Source: Sulfurimonadaceae bacterium (lineage in GTDB: Bacteria > Campylobacterota > Campylobacteria > Campylobacterales > Sulfurimonadaceae). Taken from it: a stretch of 64,000 nt of DNA. The notes under the pieces are model-generated. The model was not told the DNA's origin. It saw only the letters and a program-made list of their open reading frames with translations, and did no database searches. Position numbers and translations under genes: made by a program. The stretch is taken from positions 1 to 64,000 of the forward strand of contig JAQUHB010000011.1 of assembly GCA_028683835.1 (NCBI GenBank), in the 5' to 3' direction. Positions within the stretch are counted from its first letter, which is position 1. The number at the start of each line of letters is the position of its first letter. Shown one piece after another: positions 45,788 through 54,856 of the stretch.

Positions 45788-47011
45788 TTGAAATTTATAG
45801 ATGCTCTACGCCTTAAAAGTAAGCTCTTTTTCCTCTTCATCCTCATCTCGCTTGGTCTTTTCATCATAGGTGTGCTAGGAACACTCAATCTCATCTCTAT
45901 GAAGAAAAAAATCGATGCTCTTTATTTTGGTTCTTTTATCACAGTCGTTAATCTTGATGAGATCTTAAATGCTTATGATGTAGATATCCAGAGAAATCTT
46001 ACTCTTGCGAAAGAAAATTTATTAAGCACACAAGAAGCGATAGACGCGGTCAATAATGCTCTTATAGACATAGACAAACATTGGGATGATTATCACAACC
46101 ACTATAAAACTCCAAAAGAGCGTCCATTTGTCACTTATGCAGCAAAAGAGATCACTAATACTAAACTCTTTTTAAGCCAACTCTATCAGATCTGTCAAAA
46201 TGGATGTACTATGGGTGATCTTTCTATCGAGACTCTGAATTCTCACATCGATCATATCCACACGATAATAGCCCAACTGAGATCATATGAGATTCAGCGT
46301 GCACAGTACCAAAGACAAGAACTTATAGATTCCTATCATGAGACTCAGATCAAACTTGGAATTATCCTCATTTTAGTCAGCGGTGGTGTTCTGCTCATTT
46401 TGTATATAGTTTTTAAGAGTATTCAAAAAGATCAATCAGATATTGAGAGTGTTTCAAAAAAACTCCAAATAGCAAATAAAAAACTTGAAAATGCTTCATA
46501 TACAGACTCACTTACAAATCTTTACAACAGACGCTATTTCAATATTGTTCTCGATAGAGAGATAAAACGAGCTAAACGAGCCAAAAGCGAGATAACGTTT
46601 ATGATGCTCGATGTGGATTTTTTCAAGCAATATAACGATACTTACGGACATATTGAAGGAGATAAAGCGCTTATACATGTAGCCAAAAGTTTACGCTCTG
46701 TACTTCAACGTCCAGGTGACTTTGTCTTTAGACTCGGAGGTGAAGAATTTGGTGTATTCCTAACTGATACCGATGCGCAAGATGCTCAAACACTCGCAAG
46801 TAAGATCTGTCATTCTCTCGAAGAACAAAAGATTCCACATGCGGGCAACAAAGCCAACAAATACCTTACTATCTCTATAGGAGTCGTCTCATGTGTAGGC
46901 GATGAAACTTTAAATGAAGAAGAGATCATAAAACAAGCAGATAAGAAACTTTATGAAGCAAAAGAAAATGGAAGAAATAGATATGAATTTAGCTTTGGGG
47001 TTTTGGGTTAG
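45788..47011 (+). CDS. Membrane-bound diguanylate cyclase (GGDEF)
   Basis: The 407-residue protein has membrane helices at about 13-35 and 189-210 with a helical periplasmic sensor between them containing two Cys (136, 140). A coiled coil leads to a GGDEF domain (about 235-400). The active motif GGEEF (317-321) and the inhibitory site RPGD (308-311), five residues earlier, are both intact, so c-di-GMP synthesis with product inhibition is expected. The start is TTG at 45788 after AAGGGAAATAT. It is preceded by a sigma-54 promoter. A TACATGTA element lies at 46674. Confidence 0.93.
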   Translation: MKFIDALRLKSKLFFLFILISLGLFIIGVLGTLNLISMKKKIDALYFGSFITVVNLDEILNAYDVDIQRNLTLAKENLLSTQEAIDAVNNALIDIDKHWDDYHNHYKTPKERPFVTYAAKEITNTKLFLSQLYQICQNGCTMGDLSIETLNSHIDHIHTIIAQLRSYEIQRAQYQRQELIDSYHETQIKLGIILILVSGGVLLILYIVFKSIQKDQSDIESVSKKLQIANKKLENASYTDSLTNLYNRRYFNIVLDREIKRAKRAKSEITFMMLDVDFFKQYNDTYGHIEGDKALIHVAKSLRSVLQRPGDFVFRLGGEEFGVFLTDTDAQDAQTLASKICHSLEEQKIPHAGNKANKYLTISIGVVSCVGDETLNEEEIIKQADKKLYEAKENGRNRYEFSFGVLG

Positions 47012-47350
47012 TAATCCAATTATCTATTTTCAACCCTTCTACTCTTTTACATTATTTGTTACCAACTCTACGTTAAAAGAAGAAGCATGAGCAGCAATCT
47101 CTCACTCCCAAGCTCTTTTGCTTGGGAGCGTGTATTTGTGTTTGTATCCATTCCAAAACTGGAGTTTAGGAACGAGAGAAAACCTAAATAAGTTTTAATT
47201 GCATCTATTTCTTCTTTGATTTCATCTATTTTTTACCATGGTTTTTCATAAAAAAAAGAGTGGATTTTTGATGTTTGTTTGGATTGATTAAGAAAATGTC
47301 TTGAAGGGTTTCGCCCGTGAGGACGAAAGGGGTTTAACTAAAAGCCCGAA
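47012..47350. other. 339-bp intergenic region with several hairpins
   Basis: No protein-coding frame is convincing. It contains a 9-bp hairpin CTCCCAAGC/GCTTGGGAG (47105-47128), likely terminating the diguanylate cyclase transcript. A 22-bp near-palindrome (47151-47172) and a hairpin TTTCGCCC-GTGA-GGACGAAA (47309-47328, GNRA-type tetraloop, one C/A mismatch) follow. The last is close to the 3' end of the porin gene, which ends at 47351. The rest is AT-rich. Confidence 0.6.
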
Positions 47351-48679
47351 TTAGAAGTTTAGAGTTAAGTATGCTTGTACCATGTTTGAATCTACTAAAT
47401 TACCAGTAGATTTATGGTTAAATGATGAACTAACATACGCTAAAGTAGCATCTAGTGGTCCAAATTTTTTGCCAGCAGTTACTGCTACTTCTGTCATGTC
47501 TTGACCATCACGTTTTTGATCTACCGAAGTAAGATAAAAACCAGCATCAAATAAACCAGCCACCGGAGATGTAAGAGTTACATTCCAAGCAGATGCACCG
47601 ATAGCAGTTACTTGACCATAGTTCCACCATGCTTCAGTATATAGTTTTGATGCACCTGTACTTGTTGCAGTATTTGCAGCACCTACAATACCTTGATCAG
47701 ATACAGCAGAGTAAGCAACTGATGCAGCGAACATATCTTTTACACTGTATCCAAGTTTACCAGCAGTAGTTTTTGATACACCAGAACCAGAGGCAGCGTC
47801 AGTAGCATCTACATTTGCGTACTGAATACCAGCAGTTACCCCAGCAAGGCCAAGAGTTGTAGTATCTAAATCACCTTGTAACCAGAAAGCTTGAGCAACT
47901 TTAGATACATCATAGTACCATGCTTGAGCAGTTAATGGTTTCCAAGAGTTATTGATGATACCGTATGCATACGCACCATCTTTACCATAAGTTGTGAAAT
48001 TACCATTTTGATTAACAACTGCACCAACAGCTAAACCAAGAGTATTTACATTACTACGAGCATCTTGTCCAAATGTTTCTGTACCATTACCATTACCAAC
48101 ATAAGCAGCAACTAAAGTAGTATCAGGAATATCTTGATTGATTAAAACACCTGCCTCAAACGTATTTTTTTCGATTGACCATTTTTCAGTAAACGCAAGT
48201 GGAGTATCTAGTTCCATACGTCCAAGTTTCAAAGTTGATTTTGAACCTTGATTTAAAGAAAGAGCAATCCAAGCTTCATTCATCCAATTTGCATTATCAA
48301 CTTTCGCACCACCTAAAGCAGAACCATAGCTTGCACCAGTAGGAGCTGTTGCTGTATGTGCACCACCCCATACATTACCTACCAAGTTGTTTTCTAAACC
48401 TAAAGTAGAAAGCACCGTATAACCAGCACCAGCACTTACAGTCACTAAACTGTTTTTAGCAAGATCAGCAGAAATATTAAGGTTTAAACCAGCATCAGCT
48501 GCAGAAGAATCTTTATCAAATAAAGAAGCACTATTACCTGTCAAACCTACATAACCAACTTTTGCATCTTGCGTGCTATAAAACAATTGTGCGTTACCAG
48601 AAACTTTAACATTGTCGATTGCAAACGCAGACGCACCTACTAGTACCGCTGCCGCAAGACTCATTTTAACTATTTTCAT
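47351..48679 (-). CDS. Outer-membrane porin (Campylobacterota family)
   Basis: The 442-residue protein has a clear signal peptide (MKIVKMSLAAAVLVGASAFA, 1-20). A beta-barrel follows, rich in Gly, Ala, Asn, Thr and Ser, opening VKVSGNAQLFYSTQD and ending QAYLTLNF with terminal Phe, the hallmark of outer-membrane barrels. Size fits Campylobacter/Sulfurimonas major porins. Composition (high Ala, Gly and Thr; low Cys) and preferred codons point to strong expression. The promoter candidate on the minus strand is TACAAT at 48729-48734. A hairpin (48691-48710) lies in the leader just before AAGGAG. Confidence 0.9.
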   Translation of the reverse strand: MKIVKMSLAAAVLVGASAFAIDNVKVSGNAQLFYSTQDAKVGYVGLTGNSASLFDKDSSAADAGLNLNISADLAKNSLVTVSAGAGYTVLSTLGLENNLVGNVWGGAHTATAPTGASYGSALGGAKVDNANWMNEAWIALSLNQGSKSTLKLGRMELDTPLAFTEKWSIEKNTFEAGVLINQDIPDTTLVAAYVGNGNGTETFGQDARSNVNTLGLAVGAVVNQNGNFTTYGKDGAYAYGIINNSWKPLTAQAWYYDVSKVAQAFWLQGDLDTTTLGLAGVTAGIQYANVDATDAASGSGVSKTTAGKLGYSVKDMFAASVAYSAVSDQGIVGAANTATSTGASKLYTEAWWNYGQVTAIGASAWNVTLTSPVAGLFDAGFYLTSVDQKRDGQDMTEVAVTAGKKFGPLDATLAYVSSSFNHKSTGNLVDSNMVQAYLTLNF

Positions 48680-48791
48680 TCATTCTCCTTAAATAAGCTT
48701 TGACTTATTTTAATATTTTGTCAGAGCCATTGTATCACACATTTCTTAAAAATTTCTGTAATTTTATTTGATTATTGTTATCAAAAATTCC

Positions 48792-48805
48792 CCCTATATA
48801 TAGGG
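48792..48805. promoter_or_regulatory. Perfect 14-bp palindrome, operator candidate
   Basis: CCCTATATATAGGG is a perfect palindrome in the divergent spacer between the porin and the lipoprotein gene. A related CCCT/AGGG-armed 13-bp element occurs at 42263-42275. Such an element near a porin promoter may be a repressor or activator site. No regulator is proposed. Confidence 0.5.
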
Positions 48806-48913
48806 TTTTATCACATACTTGTCACATTGCAAATACTCTATTCATGGTAAAACAGAAAAAATTTGTTATACTTGTGAAATGTTTAAAATATATTTAAGAT
48901 TAGAGGAGAAAAA

Positions 48914-49337
48914 ATGAGATTTGTAGGAACACTTGGGATGTTTACATATGTAACACTCACACTTAGCGGATGCAGTGGACATACCATGCAAGACTATGCG
49001 GACAAACATTTTAACACTAAAAAGGAAGTGAAACCTATTGAGGTCAAAAAAGAGGAACCAGTATCTCCAACAAAGAATGAAGCACTAAGTAAAATTTCTC
49101 CCTTAAATGACGGAAGAACAGATGGAGCGATGCAAAGTTCTCTCGATAACTGGCTTGGAAGTGTCTGGACACCAACGGTGGATAAAAATGAAACGATCAA
49201 AAAGCTGGATGAGAATGAGAGCAGAAACTTCACCCTTCAAGAGTACGTAGATAAAGCCGTAGCTTACAGCAAAAACAAACCCGACTCAAACGAGTCTTCT
49301 TTGAAAGATAAAATGGACAAAATGCCTGCTATCGGGA

Positions 49338-49342
<5 letters not shown>
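48914..49342 (+). CDS. Small lipoprotein of unknown function
   Basis: The 142-residue protein has a short signal ending in a lipobox LSGC (17-20), so Cys20 should be lipid-modified. The rest is soluble, charged (Lys, Asp, Glu) and low in structure at the ends, with a central SLDNWLGSVWTPTVDKNETI segment typical of a small conserved motif in this group. ATG at 48914 after AGAGGAG. It diverges from the porin gene. Function unknown. Confidence 0.82.
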
Positions 49343-50893
<1,551 letters not shown>

Positions 50894-50897
<4 letters not shown>

Positions 50898-52099
50898 TCT
50901 TCTATCACCGGTTTTACCAAAGGCTGCACACCTGGAAGTGTTTTCCCCTCAAGAAGTTCAAGTGATGCGCCGCCACCTGTGGAGATAAATGTCATCTCTT
51001 CATCAAGACCGATACGTTGTACCAAGTCCGCAGTATCACCACCGCCAACCACAGTCGTCGCATAGCTATCTGCTACAAAATGTGCGATCTTTGTTGAACC
51101 ACGTGAAAAACGTTCCATCTCATACACGCCCATTGGACCATTCCAAAGAACAGTCTGGACATTGTTTAGCACTTCTCTATAAAGTCTCACCGTTGCTGGC
51201 CCAATATCTAAACCCATCCAGCCATCTGGAATCTCTTGAGCGGTTACAGCTTTACTGACAGCTTCTGCATGAAACTTTTCTGCGGCAATAATATCTACAG
51301 GAAGATAAAATTTTACTCCAAGTTTTTTTGCTTCATCCATAATGCGCCCAGCTTCATCAAGTAAATCATCCTCAACAAGTGAAGCTCCGATATTGTAACC
51401 GAGCTTTTTCAAAAAAGTAAAAGCCATACCACCGCCGATAAGAATCTTATCTACCCGAGGGAGAAGATTTACAAGCGCTTCAAGTTTTCCTGAAACCTTA
51501 CTTCCACCTACAATCGCTACAAATGGACGAGCAGGTTTTTTCATCAAAGTTGCGAAAAACTGAATCTCTTTCTGGAGCAAAAATCCAGCAGCTTTCGAGT
51601 TTTCGTCAAAAAAATGAGTAATCCCTTCAACCGAAGCATGTGCACGATGAGAAACACCAAAAGCATCATTGATATAAATATCCGCCATTGATGCGAGTGT
51701 CTTTGAAAACTCTTTATCATTTTTCGTTTCGCCAGCCTCAAAACGAAGGTTTTCAAGCAATAAAACTTGTCCATTTTTTAACGCTTTTGCTTTTTGAATT
51801 GTATCTTCGCCAACAACATTTTCTGAAAGCTGAATATCTCTTTTTAAAAGAAGTTGCAAACGTCTTTGCACTGGAGCGAGTGAGTATTTTATATCAAATT
51901 CTCCGTCTGGACGACCAAAATGTGAAGCTAAAATAACAGAACAATCCTGATCTAGACAATAGTTGATCGTAGCAATCGCCGAGCGGATACGGCGGTCATC
52001 TGTGATGTTGTTGTACTCATCAGTCGGAACATTGAAATCACAACGGATAAACACCCTTTTATTTGCTAAATCTAACTCTTTTATCGTATATAACTGCAT
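50894..52099 (-). CDS. pgk: Phosphoglycerate kinase Pgk
   Basis: The 401-residue protein has the standard Pgk features: [20 protein letters not shown] (19-38), the substrate His/Arg residues in [12 protein letters not shown] (about 59-70), [26 protein letters not shown], and the C-terminal [10 protein letters not shown] plus [13 protein letters not shown] (about 372-384). It lies 12 nt after gapA and overlaps tpiA by 4 nt. The identification is certain. Confidence 0.98.
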
Positions 52100-52111
52100 T
52101 AAACCATCCTC

Positions 52112-53113
52112 TTATTTACTGATGTGAAGTGCCATGTCGATAAGGCGAGAAGAGTATCCCCATTCATTATCATACCAAGCCATAACTTTGACCATATTAC
52201 CACCGATCACCTGTGTCAAATCATCTGCGACGATAGCACTATATGAAGAACCTACAAAATCCTGAGAAACACGCATCTGCTCATCTACAAGCAAAAGACC
52301 TTTAAGATCTGTCGCCGCTTTTTCCTTGAAAAGTGCACTGATCTCCTCTTTTGTAGTATCACGGCCAACTACGACATTGAGGTCAACCATGGAAACATCC
52401 GGAGTCGGAACACGAACACTCTGTCCATGAAGCTTACCAATAAGCTGAGGCAATACAAGACCAATCGCTTTTGCCGCACCTGTCGTTGTCGGGATCATAT
52501 TAATAGCACCTGCGCGTGCACGACGCTTGTCTTTAGAGTGTTTCACATCTAAAATATTTTGATCGTTTGTATACGAGTGGATAGTCGTCATCAAACCTTT
52601 TTCAATTTTAAACGCATCATCCAAAGTTTTTGCAATAGGTCCAAGACAGTTTGTCGTACATGAAGCATTTGAAATAACACGCTGTCCATCATATTTTGCT
52701 TCATTCACACCCATAACAAATGTCGGAGTATCCTTGTCGTTTGCCGGAGCTGAAAAAAGTACTTTTTCGATCCCATTTTGAATATGAATCTGAGCGCTTT
52801 CTTGAGTCAAAAACACACCCGTACACTCAAAAACGATATCAGCGCCACAAGAGGCAAAATCAAGATTTTTCGGGTCTCTGTCACAAAAAACTTTTACTTT
52901 ATTATCTCCGATTTGAAGATATCCATCTTCTAAAACCTCAACATCTTTTCCAAAGTTTCCATGAACTGAATCGTTATTTAAAAGATATACCATCATATCT
53001 AGACTTGCCGTATCATTTATAGCAACAATCTCGACGTCACTACGCCCTGAAGCAATGCGAGTCACACAACGTCCAATACGTCCAAATCCATTAATTGCTA
53101 TCTTTAGTGACAT
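52112..53113 (-). CDS. gapA: Glyceraldehyde-3-phosphate dehydrogenase
   Basis: The 333-residue protein has the Rossmann start INGFGRIGRCVTRI (7-20), the catalytic Cys152 in SNASCTTNCLGP, and the sulfate-binding TTTGAAKAIGLVLP (about 208-221). It is the first gene of the run gapA-pgk-tpiA-fabI. Asp34 following the second strand suggests NAD rather than NADP use. Start at 53113 after an AT-rich leader that it shares, divergently, with nadD. Confidence 0.97.
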   Translation of the reverse strand: MSLKIAINGFGRIGRCVTRIASGRSDVEIVAINDTASLDMMVYLLNNDSVHGNFGKDVEVLEDGYLQIGDNKVKVFCDRDPKNLDFASCGADIVFECTGVFLTQESAQIHIQNGIEKVLFSAPANDKDTPTFVMGVNEAKYDGQRVISNASCTTNCLGPIAKTLDDAFKIEKGLMTTIHSYTNDQNILDVKHSKDKRRARAGAINMIPTTTGAAKAIGLVLPQLIGKLHGQSVRVPTPDVSMVDLNVVVGRDTTKEEISALFKEKAATDLKGLLLVDEQMRVSQDFVGSSYSAIVADDLTQVIGGNMVKVMAWYDNEWGYSSRLIDMALHISK

Positions 53114-53165
53114 ATTTATTCCTTACTTACTAAACGTTAAAAATTGGGTTATTTTAGCAAACTTT

Positions 53166-53174
53166 TGCTATAAT
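53166..53174 (+). promoter_or_regulatory. Extended -10 promoter of nadD
   Basis: TGCTATAAT is a perfect extended -10 element (TGn-TATAAT). The start of transcription is expected near 53181-53182, only 2-3 nt before the nadD ATG at 53184, so the transcript may be leaderless. Confidence 0.65.
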
Positions 53175-53183
53175 TTTATTTAA

Positions 53184-53732
53184 ATGAAAACTATTGCTCT
53201 TTTTGGCGGCTCTTTTGATCCGCCTCATCTAGGTCACAAAGCTGTTGTCGATGCCATTTTATCGACTTTGGATGTTGATAAAGTCATAGTGATGCCCGCG
53301 TATTTGAACCCGTTTAAGACAAAAGTTTACGCACCGCCCGAGCTTCGTTTAAAGTGGATGAAAAAGATTTTTTCTTCATATAAAAACGTAGAAGTGGATG
53401 ATTTTGAGCTCACATGTAAGCAAAAAGTACCAAGTCTAACAACGGTGCATCATTTACAAAAAAAGTATGACAAGATTTATCTTGTCATTGGCGCTGATAA
53501 TCTCGTAACCTTGGATAAATGGTTTGGTTATGACGAGCTCAAAACGCTTGTAACTTTTGTCGTAGCAACACGAAATGATGAGCAAATACCAAGAGAGTAT
53601 ATCTCTTTACATGTAAACGAGCCCATTAGCTCCACGAGTTTACGAGAAGAGTTCAAAAAAGAGTTTTTACCTGCAGCTGTGGTAGACGAAATAGAAAAAT
53701 ATTATAAGGAAAACAATTGGATAAAAGATTAG
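53184..53732 (+). CDS. nadD: Nicotinate-nucleotide adenylyltransferase NadD
   Basis: NadD makes deamido-NAD. The 182-residue protein has the nucleotidyltransferase motif FGGSFDPPHLGH (7-18) and the C-terminal ISSTSLRE (about 157-164) that binds phosphate. There is no Shine-Dalgarno before the ATG, consistent with a nearly leaderless message. It overlaps rsfS by 16 nt. An exact dispersed motif at 53608 gives Leu-His-Val, and a near copy at about 53410 gives Leu-Thr-Cys-Lys in another frame. Confidence 0.95.
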   Translation: MKTIALFGGSFDPPHLGHKAVVDAILSTLDVDKVIVMPAYLNPFKTKVYAPPELRLKWMKKIFSSYKNVEVDDFELTCKQKVPSLTTVHHLQKKYDKIYLVIGADNLVTLDKWFGYDELKTLVTFVVATRNDEQIPREYISLHVNEPISSTSLREEFKKEFLPAAVVDEIEKYYKENNWIKD

Positions 53733-54034
53733 AAAGAATATCTAGCGTTCTAGATTCACACAAAGCTGAGGCGATCGAAGTTTTCGATCTTAGAGGAAAA
53801 GATTATTTTGTAGATTATGTTGTACTTGCATCATCACTTGGACAGCGTCATACGGAAGCTTTGCTTGAACACCTCAAAAAAGACTTAAAAAAAGAAGAAA
53901 AGTTTTTATACATAGACGAGAGCAGTGACTGGATCGTAGCTGATCTTGGCGATATTCTTATCCACATCATGACTCCGGAATTTCGTATCAAATATGATAT
54001 GGAAAGTTTCCTAAGTGAGCTTAAAAGAGCGTAA
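53717..54034 (+). CDS. rsfS: Ribosomal silencing factor RsfS
   Basis: RsfS binds ribosomal protein L14 and keeps idle 50S subunits apart. The 105-residue protein has the family core: DLRGKDYFVDYVVLASSLGQRHTEA (about 24-48) and the Trp/Asp pair in SSDWIVADLGDILIHIM (about 69-85). Start is TTG at 53717, with AAGGA upstream, inside the 3' end of nadD. The stop is inside a hairpin. The nadD-rsfS pairing is conserved in bacteria. Confidence 0.94.
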   Translation: MDKRLERISSVLDSHKAEAIEVFDLRGKDYFVDYVVLASSLGQRHTEALLEHLKKDLKKEEKFLYIDESSDWIVADLGDILIHIMTPEFRIKYDMESFLSELKRA

Positions 54035-54044
54035 TTGCTCTTTT
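54023..54044. terminator. Hairpin at rsfS end, convergent with YmdB-like gene
   Basis: AAAAGAGC (54023-54030) pairs with GCTCTTTT (54037-54044) around GTAATT. The stem's second arm doubles as a U-run for rightward transcripts. The rsfS stop codon lies in the loop. The convergent gene stops at 54047. Confidence 0.7.
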
Positions 54045-54046
54045 AG

Positions 54047-54856
54047 CTACTCCTCTATCCAACACGCAGTTACTATCTTCTTTCCATTATCAAACATCTT
54101 CACTTTAAACGCATCCTTACATTTTCCATCATGAAGCTCATACACAACCATCTGTAGTATTTTTTTACAACTTTTTGGAATATCAAAATGCCCTTTTATT
54201 CCTGTAAAAAAACTCTCTAAGGGAACTTTTTTATCCATACCTATAACATTATCACGGCATCCTGTCAAACCAATATCACTTAAATATCCTGTCCCTTTTG
54301 AGATTTGAAGATCATCAGAACTTACATGCGTGTGCGTTCCACAAATCGCGCTCACACGCCCTTCAAGAAGCATCATCATCCCACGTTTTTCACTCGTTGC
54401 TTCAGCGTGAATATCTACAAAAATATTTTTAATTTTCTCTACATGTAAGGCTTTTACGCTTTCATCCGCACAGCGAAATGCATTGTCCACTAAAGGCATT
54501 CCATAATGTCCCATGATATTAAGCACTGCGAGTTTTTCCTCACCTATTTCATAGACTTTCAAGCCTGTTCCGGCCACACCTTGAGGATAATTATGAGGAC
54601 GTAAAATCTCATAAGAATCAAAAAGTTCACCTATCTCTCTTTTGTCAAAAGTATGATTACCGCCTGTCATGACGTCCACACCCGATTTAAAAAGTTCTTC
54701 GGCATTTTTTTTAGTAAGTCCAAACCCGTGTGAAGCGTTTTCATAATTTGCGATGACAAAGTCAATGCCATACTCTGCGCGGATTTTTTTCAAATGCTCG
54801 GCTATCATTACGCGTCCGGGACGTCCGACAATATCGCCGATAAATGCTATTTTCAT
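54047..54856 (-). CDS. YmdB-like metallophosphoesterase
   Basis: The 269-residue protein has the calcineurin-like metal motifs of the YmdB family: FIGDIVGRPGR (5-15), ANYENASHGFGLTKKN (about 36-51), TGGNHTFDKREI (about 64-75), and ICGTHTHVSSDD (about 172-183). In Bacillus and others YmdB hydrolyses 2',3'- or 3',5'-cyclic nucleotides. The substrate here is not known. ATG overlaps the mfd stop (TAATG). A TACATGTA element lies at 54440. Confidence 0.88.
   Translation of the reverse strand: MKIAFIGDIVGRPGRVMIAEHLKKIRAEYGIDFVIANYENASHGFGLTKKNAEELFKSGVDVMTGGNHTFDKREIGELFDSYEILRPHNYPQGVAGTGLKVYEIGEEKLAVLNIMGHYGMPLVDNAFRCADESVKALHVEKIKNIFVDIHAEATSEKRGMMMLLEGRVSAICGTHTHVSSDDLQISKGTGYLSDIGLTGCRDNVIGMDKKVPLESFFTGIKGHFDIPKSCKKILQMVVYELHDGKCKDAFKVKMFDNGKKIVTACWIEE

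Noticed and set aside
47300-47332. CCGTGAGGACGAAA matches stem II and the GAAA of hammerhead ribozymes
   Set aside because: The required CUGAUGA box and the stem I/III arrangement are missing. The bases are explained by a simple hairpin TTTCGCCC-GTGA-GGACGAAA.
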